Origin: Rhodobacteraceae bacterium NBU2976
Lineage (GTDB): Bacteria; Pseudomonadota; Alphaproteobacteria; Rhodobacterales; Rhodobacteraceae
DNA length: 64,000 bases
Direction: 5' to 3'
NCBI GenBank assembly: GCA_023630215.1
Contig: JALPRQ010000001.1
Span: forward strand, 868,001-932,000
The notes beneath the pieces are model-generated. The model did not search any database. It saw nothing but the letters and a program-made list of their open reading frames with translations, and had not been told where the DNA came from. The position numbers and the translations under genes were made by a program. Below, piece by piece: positions 1 through 9,614 of this stretch (the first letter of the stretch is position 1; every line of letters starts with the position of its first letter).

Positions 1-611
1 CGCAGCGTCAGTTTCTCGCGCGTGATCTCAGCCGCCAGCATCCGCATGGGCAGGTCGGCGATCTGGTCCTCCGGGTAAAGCCAAGGACCATCGGGCAACT
101 GCCCGGCTAGCCAGCGTTTCAGGTCATCGCAGCCGTGACCCTTCTCGGCCGAGATCATAAAGGTTTCTTCGAAATCGAACCTTTCGTTCAAATCTGCCGT
201 CAACGCCAGCAAGCTGTCGGCCTTTACCCGGTCAATCTTGTTGATCGCCAGCGCCACGCGAGCATCAGGTGCATGTTGGCGAAGCGAGTCCAAAATTGCC
301 TCGACCCCTTTTGTGACACCGCGATGGGCTTCGACCAGCAGCACAACCAGATCAGCATCCGCGGCACCAGCCCAGGCGGCTGTAACCATGGCGCGGTCCA
401 AACGGCGACGCGGGCGGAACAGGCCGGGCGTGTCGACAAACACGATCTGGCTGTCCCCCTCCAACGCCACGCCACGGATGCGGGCGCGTGTGGTCTGCAC
501 CTTGTGGGTCACAATGGACACCTTTGCCCCGACCATTCGGTTCAGCAATGTCGATTTCCCGGCGTTCGGTTCACCAATCAAGGCGACAAAGCCGCATTTC
601 GTGTCACTCAT
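1..611 (-). CDS. era: GTPase Era (C-terminal part outside window)
   Basis: Era is a GTPase that binds 16S rRNA and assists 30S subunit maturation. The visible part is about 203 codons of an expected ~300, so it covers the G domain and the start of the linker; the KH domain lies beyond position 1. The P-loop GEPNAGKST is at residues 13-21, DTPG follows for the G3 motif, and NKID is the G4 specificity motif. The ATG at 611 lies inside the end of rnc (8-base overlap), the usual rnc-era translational coupling in alphaproteobacteria. The translation was read directly from the minus strand because the edge removes the stop codon. Identification is firm. Confidence 0.95.
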   Translation of the reverse strand, partial: MSDTKCGFVALIGEPNAGKSTLLNRMVGAKVSIVTHKVQTTRARIRGVALEGDSQIVFVDTPGLFRPRRRLDRAMVTAAWAGAADADLVVLLVEAHRGVTKGVEAILDSLRQHAPDARVALAINKIDRVKADSLLALTADLNERFDFEETFMISAEKGHGCDDLKRWLAGQLPDGPWLYPEDQIADLPMRMLAAEITREKLTL

Positions 612-1290
612 CGTCTTTCACCTTGCTCAGCAATGCCTCGGCAGCGGCCTGTTGCGCGGCGCGTTTTGACGTGGCTTTGGCGCGGGCTTTCTGCCCGGAT
701 TTTACCTGTACTTCGATCACAAAAACCGGTTCGTGATCCGGGCCAGACCGATCCACAACCGCATAAGTCGGCGGGGGCATTTTGCGCGCTTGGGCCCATT
801 CCTGCAATTCCGATTTCGGATCAGCCGAAATCTCGTGTGCAGTTTTGATCCGATCCCTCCACAGACGCAGCACCACATCTTGTGCCGCGTTGAACCCTTC
901 GTCCAGAAACACGGCGGCAATGACGGCTTCCATCGCATCACCCAACAGGGCCACCTTGCGCCGCCCGCCCGACTGACTTTCGGATCGACCCATCATCAGG
1001 GCTGTGCCCAGATTGATTTCCGTGGCGACTTCCGCACAGGTTTCCTTGCGCACAAGGGCATTCAATCGTGGCGCCAGATCCCCTTCGGTGGCTTGTGGGT
1101 CGTCTTTCAACAACGCATCCGCAATCACCAGCCCAAGCACCCGGTCGCCCAGAAATTCCAATCGTTGATAATCCTGTCGCGCGCCACTTGATAGCGAGGA
1201 ATGCGTCAAGGCCTGAACCAGCAAATCCGGATGGGCAAATTCATGCCCAAGGAGGGTCGCAAACGCACGGGCTTCCGGGGTCAGCTTCAA
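604..1290 (-). CDS. rnc: Ribonuclease III
   Basis: Endoribonuclease for double-stranded RNA, used in rRNA and mRNA processing. The 228-residue length is normal. The signature [11 protein letters not shown] at residues 43-53 carries the metal-binding Glu45 and Asp49, and [10 protein letters not shown] further on carries the second acidic pair. A double-stranded RNA-binding domain with [14 protein letters not shown] closes the protein. The start is TTG at 1290, which overlaps the TGA of lepB (TTGA); no better start fits the family N-terminus. It sits in the lepB-rnc-era order known from many alphaproteobacteria, with overlaps on both sides. Confidence 0.97.
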   Translation of the reverse strand: MKLTPEARAFATLLGHEFAHPDLLVQALTHSSLSSGARQDYQRLEFLGDRVLGLVIADALLKDDPQATEGDLAPRLNALVRKETCAEVATEINLGTALMMGRSESQSGGRRKVALLGDAMEAVIAAVFLDEGFNAAQDVVLRLWRDRIKTAHEISADPKSELQEWAQARKMPPPTYAVVDRSGPDHEPVFVIEVQVKSGQKARAKATSKRAAQQAAAEALLSKVKDDE

Positions 1291-2093
1291 TCGATTGCCT
1301 TGAAGAAACGATCGGACCGCCAGGTCCAGAACATCAAAAGCGATCGCCCCGCGGACGAGAAGATCACCCGATCCGCACGCCCAATAATATCCTCGCGGGG
1401 GACAAATCCAACCCCCAAGGCCGATTGCGAGACACGGCTGTCTTGCGAATTGTCGCGATTGTCACCCATGAAGAAATAATGCCCCTCGGGCACGATGAAT
1501 TCCTGTGTGTCATCGGTACGACGAATGGCGAAATCCAGGATCGTGTGGCTGACGCCATTTGGTAACGTCTCCAGAAATGCTGGTTTCACACAATCTCCGC
1601 CCAGTGGCACGGCGCTGGACTGACAGCGCGGCATATTCTGCTGTGATCCTTGTGGCGCAAATGTTTCGACAAAATCTGGCAGCGGGGTTTGCACGGCCTC
1701 TTCGCCGTTAATGAACAGAACGCCGTTAATCACCTGAACCCGATCACCGGGCCCGCCAACCAGACGTTTGATATAATCCTGACCGGTCACCGGATGTTTG
1801 AACACAACCACATCGCCCAGTTCCGGTTCCGCCCCCCAAAGCCGGTTTTCAGCCCCTTTGGCAAACCCGCAGAAATCCACGCCGAACATCGACGGACACG
1901 AGGCATAGGAATAACCATAGGCAAATTTATTGACGAACAAAAAGTCGCCGATCAACAGGGTGGATTTCATCGACCCCGAGGGGATCCAAAAAGGTTGAAA
2001 CAACAATGTGCGGATCAGACCTGCCAGCAGCAAAGCGTAAATCACCGTCTTGATCGTCTCGCCGACGCCACCGCTGGTTTTTTTCTTTGCCAT
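1287..2093 (-). CDS. lepB: Signal peptidase I
   Basis: Membrane serine/lysine peptidase that removes signal peptides after Sec or Tat export. The ATG at 2093 is chosen because AAGGA lies just upstream; a longer reading from TTG at 2153 adds 20 residues unlike the family. One N-terminal membrane segment (about residues 15-32) precedes FWIPSGSM, whose second serine (about residue 41) is the nucleophile. The lysine is in [11 protein letters not shown], and the [11 protein letters not shown] box is present near the C-terminus. The 268-residue length is typical. Its stop overlaps the start of rnc. Confidence 0.96.
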   Translation of the reverse strand: MAKKKTSGGVGETIKTVIYALLLAGLIRTLLFQPFWIPSGSMKSTLLIGDFLFVNKFAYGYSYASCPSMFGVDFCGFAKGAENRLWGAEPELGDVVVFKHPVTGQDYIKRLVGGPGDRVQVINGVLFINGEEAVQTPLPDFVETFAPQGSQQNMPRCQSSAVPLGGDCVKPAFLETLPNGVSHTILDFAIRRTDDTQEFIVPEGHYFFMGDNRDNSQDSRVSQSALGVGFVPREDIIGRADRVIFSSAGRSLLMFWTWRSDRFFKAID

Positions 2094-2149
2094 AAAAGCT
2101 GTCCTTGCCTGTGTTTCGGTCCGCGTTGTGACTGTTGAAGATATGTCTG

Positions 2150-2554
2150 TCAAGCCGTGCGCGAACGCGCCTCGATCACGACAAATGCCTGCGCCCAGGG
2201 ATGATCGTCTGTAAGAGTGACGTGGATATGGGGATCATACCCGTCGGGCGTCAAGTCAGCGAGGCGTTGCGCCGCCCCCCCGGTCAGCACCATCGTCGGC
2301 TGACCGGATCGCAGATTGACCACACCCATTTCCTTCCATGCGATGCCCATGCGCAGACCCGTGCCCAGCGCCTTCGAACACGCTTCTTTCGCGGCCCAGC
2401 GTTTGGCATAGGTCTCGACCGTCAGCTTGCGACGCGCAGCAACGGCTTGTTCGGTTTCTGTAAATACCCGTTGGATGAAACGCTCGCCAAATCGGTCCAG
2501 TGTGCGACCGATGCGTTCGATTGATGCAAGGTCAGAGCCAATGCCGATGATCAC
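2150..2554 (-). CDS. acpS: Holo-[acyl-carrier-protein] synthase
   Basis: Transfers 4'-phosphopantetheine from coenzyme A to acyl carrier protein, activating it for fatty acid synthesis. The 134-residue protein begins [15 protein letters not shown] with the metal-binding aspartate, and carries the second motif [15 protein letters not shown]. The start is GTG at 2554 and overlaps the pdxJ stop (GTGA), so translation is probably coupled. Length and both motifs agree with the AcpS family. Confidence 0.96.
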   Translation of the reverse strand: MIIGIGSDLASIERIGRTLDRFGERFIQRVFTETEQAVAARRKLTVETYAKRWAAKEACSKALGTGLRMGIAWKEMGVVNLRSGQPTMVLTGGAAQRLADLTPDGYDPHIHVTLTDDHPWAQAFVVIEARSRTA

Positions 2555-3327
2555 GCAACACCTTCGCCAAAAGCTTCGTTTCGTGCTTCGTCCATCAAGG
2601 CGCGCATGCGTCGAATGGCACTGTCAAGCCCGCTGAAGATCGCTTCGCCTATCAGGAAATGCCCGATGTTCAGCTCCATTACTTCCGGGAAAGCCGCGAT
2701 GGGTTTGACCGTGTCATAGGTGATCCCATGGCCAGCGTGAACTTCCAGACCCAGTTCATGGGCATAGGCCGACATGTCACGTAGGGCTGCAAGCTCGCGG
2801 TCGGCTGCCGATCTGTCCCCCTCTGTCACCGCATCGCAATAGGCACCCGTATGCAGTTCCACCACCTGCGCCCCGATCCGGGCCGAGGCTTCGACCTGCT
2901 TCATATCTGCGGCAATAAACATCGACACGCGGCACCCGGCGTCGCGCAGGGGCGCAATGAAATGCGCCAGCTGGTTTTCCTGTTTTGCAACCTCTAACCC
3001 GCCTTCGGTCGTTTTCTCCTCGCGCTTTTCGGGGACGATACAGACGGCGTGCGGCACATGGCGTAGCGCAATCGCCTGCATTTCCGGTGTTGCCGCCATT
3101 TCGAAATTTAACGGAACCGTCAGGTTTTTCGCCAGCCTTTCAATGTCCGGGTCCGTGATGTGGCGGCGGTCTTCGCGAAGATGCGCGGTAATTCCGTCCG
3201 CACCTGCTTTTTCTGCCAGCAGTGCGGCGCGCAACGGATCAGGATAGGCCCCACCGCGCGCGTTGCGCACGGTGGCGACATGGTCGATATTCACGCCAAG
3301 CCGCAATCTTCCCAAAGGATTATCCAT
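2551..3327 (-). CDS. pdxJ: Pyridoxine 5'-phosphate synthase
   Basis: Condenses 1-deoxyxylulose 5-phosphate with 3-amino-2-oxopropyl phosphate in vitamin B6 synthesis. The 258-residue TIM-barrel protein begins with [19 protein letters not shown] and has [28 protein letters not shown] and the C-terminal [14 protein letters not shown] phosphate-binding region, all diagnostic. The ATG at 3327 is followed directly by the family N-terminus. It is placed one base after the upstream DUF2062 gene and overlaps acpS by 4 bases. Confidence 0.97.
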   Translation of the reverse strand: MDNPLGRLRLGVNIDHVATVRNARGGAYPDPLRAALLAEKAGADGITAHLREDRRHITDPDIERLAKNLTVPLNFEMAATPEMQAIALRHVPHAVCIVPEKREEKTTEGGLEVAKQENQLAHFIAPLRDAGCRVSMFIAADMKQVEASARIGAQVVELHTGAYCDAVTEGDRSAADRELAALRDMSAYAHELGLEVHAGHGITYDTVKPIAAFPEVMELNIGHFLIGEAIFSGLDSAIRRMRALMDEARNEAFGEGVA

Positions 3328-3328
3328 C

Positions 3329-4009
3329 TTAAATCTCCGATTTCGGCTCAGAATAAGCGCTTTCGTCGTCTGTGTCAGCCATCGTTTCCGTTTTGGCGTG
3401 CCGCTTCAGATGACGCTCGCGAAGCTTCTTGCGTCGTGATTTTTGAAATGCCGCGACCGAGGGTTTGGCGGCGAAGTAACTGGCCACAGCCAACACTGTC
3501 CCGATGACCAGCCCACCGATCAGATACGGAAGCAGGATTTCCCACCAGAATGCACCAAGATCAACGTGACCACCCGGTCCGAACCCGAACAGCCCCTTGA
3601 TTGACAACCAAAGCGATTGACCTGTTTCGTAAAAGGCATTCAACACAGCCTGAACATCACCATACCCGTGATTAAGCCCCAGTATCTGTCGGCCGACGGC
3701 CATGCACATCGCGGCGATAAAAGGAAAAGTGATTGGCGTGCCCAGAAAAGTCGCGGCCAGCGCAGCCAGTATGTTGCCCCCCAGCCCCCAAGCCATAAGC
3801 GCAGCAAACAGCATGTGAAACCCGAAAAACGGCGTGAAACACACCCACACCCCAAACGCGATCCCCAAGGCAATCCGATGCGGGGAATCGGGCAGACGTC
3901 GCATGCGCAATGACAGATATTCGATCCCACGTTGCCAGCCCTTGCGCGGATAGATCATCTCTTTAGTGCGTTGCCAGGCAGATGGCTTATTCCGGCGCTT
4001 GAAAATCAC
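3329..4009 (-). CDS. DUF2062 domain membrane protein
   Basis: A 226-residue protein with about three hydrophobic segments, matching the DUF2062 family (the [20 protein letters not shown] region followed by [11 protein letters not shown]). The biochemical role is unknown; family members are small integral membrane proteins often near lipid or stringent-response genes. The C-terminal tail is basic then acidic ([17 protein letters not shown]) and cytoplasmic in appearance. The start is GTG at 4009, overlapping the rsh stop (GTGA), so it is likely translated from the same message as rsh. Confidence 0.8.
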   Translation of the reverse strand: MIFKRRNKPSAWQRTKEMIYPRKGWQRGIEYLSLRMRRLPDSPHRIALGIAFGVWVCFTPFFGFHMLFAALMAWGLGGNILAALAATFLGTPITFPFIAAMCMAVGRQILGLNHGYGDVQAVLNAFYETGQSLWLSIKGLFGFGPGGHVDLGAFWWEILLPYLIGGLVIGTVLAVASYFAAKPSVAAFQKSRRKKLRERHLKRHAKTETMADTDDESAYSEPKSEI

Positions 4010-6144
4010 TTTACTCGGTCCAGTTTATCTTTGGCCGGATCCTTGACGCGCGTAACGCTGGCAATATCGCTATCAGCCTCTATTGCGGTCTGAATCCGTA
4101 ACAAATGTTCGTAATCGCGAACCTCCAACACAAACTTGATGCGAAAAAAGTCCGGTTTGCGATCCAGAAAATCAATATTCGAAATATTCGCGTGATGTTC
4201 GCCGATCAAGGTGCAAATGCGCCCCAACACACCGGTATCATTTGCCATGATCACTTCGATGGCGGTTTCATGTTCCGCCTTGGCCGATCCTTCTGTCCAG
4301 CGCAAGTCAACCCAACGATCTGGCGACTCCTCATAATTGACCAGCGCTTCGCAATCGATGGCATGAACCTTGACGCCCTTGCCACGCACAGTGATCCCCA
4401 CAATCCGTTCCCCGGGCAGCGGTTGACAGCAAAGCGCGGGCAGGTGTGTTTCACCGGGTTTCAATCCCACAACTGACGGGGAATCACCTTCGTTGCGGAC
4501 AACATCGTCACGGACCAGCTCTGGATAAAGCGCCTTGCACAGATCACGCCCCGTGACCTCGGTTGTGCCCAGTTTGGCCAACAGATCATCCTTCGTGCCG
4601 ATGGACATGGTTTTGGCCGCGGTGCTCAGAGCTTTGTCAGTGGACTTCTTGCCAATCTTTTCAAGCGCCACGCGGGCAATTTCCGTGCCCAACCTGATAT
4701 GTGCGGCGCGATGATCTTCACGCAACGACCGACGGATAGCCGATTTGGCCCGACCCGTGATGACCATATCTTCCCAACTGGGTTGTGGGCGCTGCCCTTC
4801 GGCGCGGATGATTTCCACCGACTGACCATTGCGCAGTCGGGTCCAAAGCGGCACACGGTTGCCATCCACCTTCGCCCCGACACAACTGTCGCCGATCCGT
4901 GTGTGGATCGCATAGGCGAAATCTATCGGAGTCGCGCCCCGGGGCAGGTTGATCACGTCCCCCTTGGGCGAGAAACAGAACACCTGATCCTGAAACATCT
5001 CCAACTTCACATGTTCCAGAAAGTCCTCGGGATTGTCGGCGGTTTCGAACCCTTCGGTCAGGCTGCGCAGCCAACCAAACGGGTCCACGGCAAATTTGTT
5101 TTCGACCTTTTCGCCATCGCGATAGGACCAGTGTGCAGCCACACCAGATTGCGCGACGATATGCATTTCCCGCGTGCGTATCTGGATTTCCACCCGTTTG
5201 CCGTCACGTCCCGACACGGTGGTGTGCAGTGACCGATAGCCGTTGGATTTCGGCTGGCTGATATAATCCTTGAACCGCCCCGGGATTGCAGCCCAACGTT
5301 GATGGACCGCCCCCAGCGCGGCATAGGCATCCTGTTCGTTGCGCGTGATGATCCGGAAGGCATAAATGTCCGACAGACGAGAGAAACCTTGTTTCTTTTC
5401 TTCCATCTTGCGCCAGATCGAATAGGGGCGTTTCTCGCGACCTGTCACATGCGCAATCACCCCGGCCTTTTCCAGCGCCAGCTTGATATCTTCGATAATC
5501 ACCGGGATCAGGTCGCCGGTTTCATTCCGCAGGTTCAAAAAGCGTCGCATGATCGAATGGCGCGCTTCGGGGTTGAGGATTGCAAAACACAAATCCTCCA
5601 GCTCCTCGCGAATATATTGCATCCCCATTCGGCCCGCTAATGGTGCGTAAATCTCCATCGTCTCACGGGCTTTTTTCTGCTGCTTCTCGGGCGGCAGGGA
5701 TTTGATTGTACGCATATTGTGTAGGCGGTCAGCCAGTTTGACCAGCAGCACGCGCACATCCTTGGACATGGCCATCAGCAATTTGCGGAAGTTTTCCGCT
5801 TGTGCTGTCTCTACCGATGACAATTCCAGATTGGTCAGCTTGGTGACACCATCCACAAGCTCGGCGACCTCATTGCCGAATTTCTCGACGATCTTGTTAT
5901 AGGTAACGCCCGTATCTTCGACCGTGTCATGCAACAATGCTGTGATGATTGTCGCATCGTCCATATGCACTTCGGTTAGAAGGGCGGCAACTTCGACGGG
6001 ATGCGTAAAATAGGGCTCGCCTGATTTGCGGAACTGCCCCTGATGTGCAGCCTCGCCAAAGGCATAAGCCTCTCGGATCAGCGCTTCGTCTGCTTTCGGA
6101 TTGTAATTACGGACGAGATCCAGAAGATCTTCGACATCAATCAT
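4006..6144 (-). CDS. rsh: Bifunctional (p)ppGpp synthetase/hydrolase (RelA/SpoT homologue)
   Basis: Makes and degrades the alarmone (p)ppGpp. Domains in order: the HD hydrolase with ALLHDTVEDTG (about residues 70-80), the synthetase with RFKDYISQPKSNGYRSLHT, a TGS domain around FCFSPKGDVINLPRGATPIDFAYAIH, a helical/zinc-finger-like region, and a C-terminal ACT domain. Both catalytic centres look intact. The RxKD motif (RFKD) is the form known from bifunctional enzymes rather than the ExDD of RelA. ATG 6144 is preceded by GTG 6147; a GGAG lies upstream of both, so the start is uncertain by one codon. It lies just downstream of rpoZ, as spoT does in E. coli. Confidence 0.96.
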   Translation of the reverse strand: MIDVEDLLDLVRNYNPKADEALIREAYAFGEAAHQGQFRKSGEPYFTHPVEVAALLTEVHMDDATIITALLHDTVEDTGVTYNKIVEKFGNEVAELVDGVTKLTNLELSSVETAQAENFRKLLMAMSKDVRVLLVKLADRLHNMRTIKSLPPEKQQKKARETMEIYAPLAGRMGMQYIREELEDLCFAILNPEARHSIMRRFLNLRNETGDLIPVIIEDIKLALEKAGVIAHVTGREKRPYSIWRKMEEKKQGFSRLSDIYAFRIITRNEQDAYAALGAVHQRWAAIPGRFKDYISQPKSNGYRSLHTTVSGRDGKRVEIQIRTREMHIVAQSGVAAHWSYRDGEKVENKFAVDPFGWLRSLTEGFETADNPEDFLEHVKLEMFQDQVFCFSPKGDVINLPRGATPIDFAYAIHTRIGDSCVGAKVDGNRVPLWTRLRNGQSVEIIRAEGQRPQPSWEDMVITGRAKSAIRRSLREDHRAAHIRLGTEIARVALEKIGKKSTDKALSTAAKTMSIGTKDDLLAKLGTTEVTGRDLCKALYPELVRDDVVRNEGDSPSVVGLKPGETHLPALCCQPLPGERIVGITVRGKGVKVHAIDCEALVNYEESPDRWVDLRWTEGSAKAEHETAIEVIMANDTGVLGRICTLIGEHHANISNIDFLDRKPDFFRIKFVLEVRDYEHLLRIQTAIEADSDIASVTRVKDPAKDKLDRVK

Positions 6145-6176
6145 CACACGGGCTCCATCGGGATTGCCCGATCAGA

Positions 6177-6530
6177 TTATGACTCGCGCTGCGCTTCCAT
6201 CAAGGCACGAAGCAGATTTTCTTCGGACATGTCGTCGTCGGTCTTGTCGTCAGCTTCGGTGCCCATCAGCAATGTCATCTGATCTTCTTCGGCCTCGTCG
6301 ACCTCGATCTGGCGCTGATGGCTTTCAATGGCGGATTCACGCAACTGCTCGGCGGTCAGTGTTTCATCGGCAATCTCACGCAGGGCCACAACCGGGTTCT
6401 TGTCATTGTCGCGATCCACGGTCAGTTCGGCACCAACGGACAGTTCGCGCGCACGATGTGCGGCCAGCATGACCAGTTCGAACCGGTTCGGGACTTTGTC
6501 AATGCAATCTTCGACGGTGACGCGTGCCAT
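6177..6530 (-). CDS. rpoZ: RNA polymerase omega subunit
   Basis: Small subunit that chaperones beta-prime and, in E. coli, forms part of a ppGpp site. The protein begins [20 protein letters not shown], the standard omega N-terminus, which fixes the ATG at 6530 and excludes a 12-residue upstream extension. At 117 residues it is longer than E. coli omega (91) and carries an acidic C-terminal extension ([10 protein letters not shown], then [12 protein letters not shown]), a common alphaproteobacterial feature. Its pairing with rsh places the ppGpp enzyme and a ppGpp-site subunit in one transcript. Confidence 0.96.
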   Translation of the reverse strand: MARVTVEDCIDKVPNRFELVMLAAHRARELSVGAELTVDRDNDKNPVVALREIADETLTAEQLRESAIESHQRQIEVDEAEEDQMTLLMGTEADDKTDDDMSEENLLRALMEAQRES

Positions 6531-6599
6531 GTAAAATGCTCCGAGCTTCTTTGGAAGGCTGCACACCTAAACCGCCAAGGGCAGGATTGCAAGGGGGAA

Positions 6600-7166
6600 T
6601 CAGGGGGAAATCACCTGTATTTGTTCGATATCTTCCGCGGGCAGGGCAGCGATCATTTCAACGACTGATGCCCCGCTGACAGGATGTTTCCAGTCCGGAG
6701 AGATGTCGCGCATCGGGATCAGCACGAATGCCCGGTCCTGAAGCCGAGGATGGGGAAGGATCAATTGATCCGGTGCCTGTTCAGACTGTGCCTGTGGCGA
6801 TAGGTCGCGCCAGTAATCATATGTTAAGCGATCCGGCAATATTCTGTCCCCAAAATTCAACAAATCGATATCGCAGACGCGCGGCTCCCAGCGTTGGTGG
6901 CGTGTTCGACCAAGGTCATTTTCTATTGTATGCAGACGCGCCAGACATTCCTCAGCGGGCAAAGTGGATTCCAATTTTGCAACGGCATTTACATAATCAG
7001 GACCGGACCCTGTCGGAAAGGCAGGTGTACGATACCACTGGCTGACCTGTACGATCTTTAGTGATTCCGAATCGATCAACCTAAGGGCAAGAAGTAATGT
7101 ATCAATTGGCCTCCCGGTGGAGGAAATCTGGTTTGACCCTAGGGCAATGTGGCAGCTTGTCGCCAA
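6600..7166 (-). CDS. folK: 6-hydroxymethyl-7,8-dihydropterin pyrophosphokinase
   Basis: Folate pathway enzyme that transfers pyrophosphate from ATP to hydroxymethyl-dihydropterin. CHIALGSNQ begins the domain; YRTPAF, DYVNAVAKLES, RWEPRVCDIDLLNFGD and LPHPRLQDRAFVL are the HPPK motifs, with the two magnesium-binding aspartates in DIDLL. The start is taken as TTG at 7166 because AAAAGGAA lies about 6 bases upstream and the family begins right there; a second TTG at 7238 would add 24 residues with no family match. Length from 7166 is 188 residues. Confidence 0.88.
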   Translation of the reverse strand: MATSCHIALGSNQISSTGRPIDTLLLALRLIDSESLKIVQVSQWYRTPAFPTGSGPDYVNAVAKLESTLPAEECLARLHTIENDLGRTRHQRWEPRVCDIDLLNFGDRILPDRLTYDYWRDLSPQAQSEQAPDQLILPHPRLQDRAFVLIPMRDISPDWKHPVSGASVVEMIAALPAEDIEQIQVISP

Positions 7167-7293
7167 TAGTTTTCCTTTTCGGTATTGCAAGTATGGGTAC
7201 GCCAACCTATCCTTTACGTAAAGTTCAAGGATTTGCAAAATGCAAATCGTAGAGGCGAGTTTTGGGGCTATTTACCTCTAGATTGGAGAGAGT

Positions 7294-7860
7294 ATGTTTT
7301 ATCGTGACGAGCGACTTGCGTTGTTTATTGATGGGTCCAACCTCTATGCATCGGCGAAGGCGTTGGGATTTGATATTGATTACAAATTATTGAGATCAGA
7401 GTTCACGCGCCGCGGCAAGATGCTGCGTGCAATGTATTATACCGCGCTTTTGGAGAATGAGGAATATTCTCCTATCCGTCCTTTGGTTGACTGGCTGAAC
7501 TATAACGGCTTCACGATGGTGACCAAACCGGCAAAGGAATTCACAGATTCCATGGGGCGCCGCAAGGTCAAGGGCAATATGGACATCGAACTGACCGTCG
7601 ATGCGATGGAACTGGCGCCTCATATTGATCACGCGGTGCTGTTTTCCGGTGATGGCGATTTCCGCCCGCTGATCGAAAGCCTGCAACGACAGGGTGTCCG
7701 CGTTTCGGTCGTATCCACGATTCGTACGCAGCCCCCTATGATCGCTGACGAGTTGCGCCGCCAGTGCGACAATTTCATCGAACTGGACGAACTGCGCGAC
7801 GTCATCGGCCGCCCTGCACGCGAAGATGACCCGGGTGTACGTTACGACGACGAGGAGTGA
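7294..7860 (+). CDS. NYN (LabA/DUF88-type) domain protein, putative ribonuclease
   Basis: A 188-residue single-domain protein of the NYN/PIN-like fold. Acidic positions typical of the family are visible: FIDGSNL (Asp13), KGNMDIELTVDAM in the middle, and FSGDGDFRPLI with two aspartates. The family is predicted to cleave RNA and is widespread in alphaproteobacteria; the substrate is unknown. The C-terminal tail is acidic (REDDPGVRYDDEE). It is divergent from folK, with 127 bases between the chosen folK start and this ATG, room for promoters in both directions. AGAGAG precedes the start. Confidence 0.85.
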   Translation: MFYRDERLALFIDGSNLYASAKALGFDIDYKLLRSEFTRRGKMLRAMYYTALLENEEYSPIRPLVDWLNYNGFTMVTKPAKEFTDSMGRRKVKGNMDIELTVDAMELAPHIDHAVLFSGDGDFRPLIESLQRQGVRVSVVSTIRTQPPMIADELRRQCDNFIELDELRDVIGRPAREDDPGVRYDDEE

Positions 7861-7948
7861 CACAGCGCCAATCGTCACTTGGTTCCGCACATCCGGGTGC
7901 AGCCTATTTTGTGATGCTGACTGACTTTCTGGTGCCTCTGCCAAGGGT

Positions 7949-7968
7949 CGATTGCCGCTTGGCAATCG
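7949..7968. repeat. Inverted repeat, ATTGCC-N4-GGCAAT type, copy 1
   Basis: An 8-base perfect dyad, CGATTGCC then GCTT then GGCAATCG. It lies 89 bases after the NYN gene. There is no T-run on either side, so a simple terminator is unlikely. It shares the core ATTGCC-N4-GGCAAT with the palindrome at 8078-8099. The spacing TTG-N8-CAA is that used by Crp/Fnr-family dimers; that link is inference. Confidence 0.6.
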
Positions 7969-8077
7969 CCTGTTCCGAACAGTCTTGACGACGAACCAAC
8001 CCGAACGATGATCATTGAGGATATCGAATTGGGGGTATGGTGTTATTATATAAAGTATTGATATCTAATGAATAACA

Positions 8078-8099
8078 GGAATTGCCATATGGCAATTCC
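8078..8099. promoter_or_regulatory. Perfect 22-base palindrome, ATTGCC-N4-GGCAAT type, copy 2
   Basis: The half GGAATTGCCAT is followed immediately by its exact reverse complement. It lies 105 bases upstream of ispH in an AT-richer stretch. A perfect palindrome without a loop or T-run is more like an operator than a terminator. Together with the dyad at 7949-7968 it suggests a dimeric regulator binding twice in the 344-base gap; which gene is controlled is not known. Confidence 0.6.
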
Positions 8100-8204
8100 A
8101 AGTAAAATATCCTTTTCTATCGTCCGGAAGTCTCGATTGATCATCCCTGCCTAAAATTTGTTTTGGCGCTGGACCAGTTGCTGAAGGTTCAGTAGAATCC
8201 CGGT

Positions 8205-9161
8205 ATGAACAAACCACCCCTTTCCCTATATCTGGCAGCGCCACGCGGGTTTTGCGCGGGTGTGGATCGTGCCATCAAGATTGTCGAGATGGCGCTGGAG
8301 AAGTGGGGCGCACCTGTCTATGTCCGACACGAGATCGTGCATAACAAATATGTCGTCGATGAACTGCGTGGCAAAGGCGCGGTCTTTGTCGAGGAGTTGG
8401 ATGAATGCCCCGATGACCGCCCGGTGATCTTTTCCGCTCACGGCGTGCCGAAGGCGGTGCCAGCGGCAGCGGCGAAGCGCAATATGATTTACGTTGATGC
8501 CACTTGTCCGCTGGTCAGCAAGGTGCATATCGAGGCCGAACGCCATCACGAAAACGGATTGCAGATGGTGATGATCGGGCATGCCGGCCACCCCGAAACT
8601 ATCGGCACAATGGGCCAATTGCCAGATGGCGAGGTGCTGCTGGTCGAAACAGAGGCGGACGTCGTAACCCTGATGCCGCGCGATCCGTCAAAACTGGCCT
8701 TCATCACGCAAACCACCCTGTCGGTTGATGACACCGCCAGCATTGTCGCGGCGCTGCAAGCCCGGTTTCCCGATATTATTGGCCCGCATAAGGAAGATAT
8801 TTGTTACGCTACCACCAATCGCCAATCGGCGGTCAAGGCGATCGCTCCAAAGGTTGAGGCATTGTTGGTCATCGGCGCGCCGAATTCGTCAAACTCCCGC
8901 CGTCTGGTCGAGGTCGCTGCGAAAGCCGGGTGCAATTACGCGCAACTGGTGCAACGGGCTAGCGACATCGACTGGCGGGCGCTGGGCGATATTCGTGCGG
9001 TTGGGATCACGGCCGGAGCTTCTGCGCCCGAGGTGCTGATAAATGAGGTCATCGATGCCTTCGGCGACCGGTTCGATGTCACGGTCGAGATCGTCGAAAC
9101 CGCCAAGGAAAATGTCGAATTCAAGGTCCCGCGCGTCCTGCGCGAAGCGGCAGAGGCATAG
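8205..9161 (+). CDS. ispH: 4-hydroxy-3-methylbut-2-enyl diphosphate reductase
   Basis: Last step of the MEP pathway: a [4Fe-4S] enzyme that forms isopentenyl and dimethylallyl diphosphate. The three cluster cysteines are visible in [12 protein letters not shown] (Cys17), [11 protein letters not shown] (about residue 100) and [10 protein letters not shown] (about residue 200). [12 protein letters not shown] with the active-site histidine and the [14 protein letters not shown] region are also present. The length of 318 residues is typical. The ribosome-binding site is weak: GAAGG lies about 18 bases upstream of the ATG. The next gene starts directly after its stop. Confidence 0.97.
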   Translation: MNKPPLSLYLAAPRGFCAGVDRAIKIVEMALEKWGAPVYVRHEIVHNKYVVDELRGKGAVFVEELDECPDDRPVIFSAHGVPKAVPAAAAKRNMIYVDATCPLVSKVHIEAERHHENGLQMVMIGHAGHPETIGTMGQLPDGEVLLVETEADVVTLMPRDPSKLAFITQTTLSVDDTASIVAALQARFPDIIGPHKEDICYATTNRQSAVKAIAPKVEALLVIGAPNSSNSRRLVEVAAKAGCNYAQLVQRASDIDWRALGDIRAVGITAGASAPEVLINEVIDAFGDRFDVTVEIVETAKENVEFKVPRVLREAAEA

Positions 9162-9605
9162 ATGTTCAAAGGTATCCCAACACCAGCCCTGACGATTGGT
9201 CTACTGGGTCTGATCCCGTTCTTGTTGGGGTTGGCGCAAATCTTTGGATATGACCTGATTCCACCGGCGATACGTAATGCTGATCAGATGACCCTGCCCA
9301 ACACCGGCGCCGGATTGATGCTGGGCTATGGCAAGATCATTCTGGCGTTTATGGGTGGTGCGCTGTGGGGCTTTGCTGCCAGTCGCGCCACTTGGCTGTT
9401 GCTGACGCTATCAGTTCTGCCTGCGCTTTGGGCGTTTCTGGTGGTGGGTGGTGATCTGGTGATGCTGGCGTTTGGGTTCCTTGGCTGTCTGGCGATTGAC
9501 TTCCTGTATGCGCAGTTCGGGGTCACGCCAAAATGGTGGATACGGCTACGCGTGATGCTGACAAGTGTCGTCGTGATCTGCCTGTTGATCCCGGCGTTGG
9601 GATAG
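9162..9605 (+). CDS. Small integral membrane protein, DUF3429-like
   Basis: A 147-residue hydrophobic protein with about five predicted membrane segments. The LGYGKIILAFMGGALWGFAAS motif resembles DUF3429 proteins. No catalytic motif is visible and function is unknown. The ATG follows the ispH TAG with no gap, so it is surely co-transcribed and probably translationally coupled. Confidence 0.7.
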   Translation: MFKGIPTPALTIGLLGLIPFLLGLAQIFGYDLIPPAIRNADQMTLPNTGAGLMLGYGKIILAFMGGALWGFAASRATWLLLTLSVLPALWAFLVVGGDLVMLAFGFLGCLAIDFLYAQFGVTPKWWIRLRVMLTSVVVICLLIPALG

Positions 9606-9614
9606 GAGGGCCTT

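Larger units (their letters stand above)
7861..8204. other. 344-base intergenic region
   Basis: No convincing coding sequence or RNA gene is seen here. The stretch becomes AT-rich from about 8030, with runs such as TATTATATAAAG. It contains the two related dyads at 7949-7968 and 8078-8099. The ispH promoter presumably lies in its second half, but no clear -35/-10 pair with normal spacing was found. Confidence 0.6.

Noticed and set aside
6531-6566. Twelve-residue upstream extension of rpoZ
   Set aside because: The family starts at MARVTVEDC; the extension has no match and the ATG at 6530 is sufficient.
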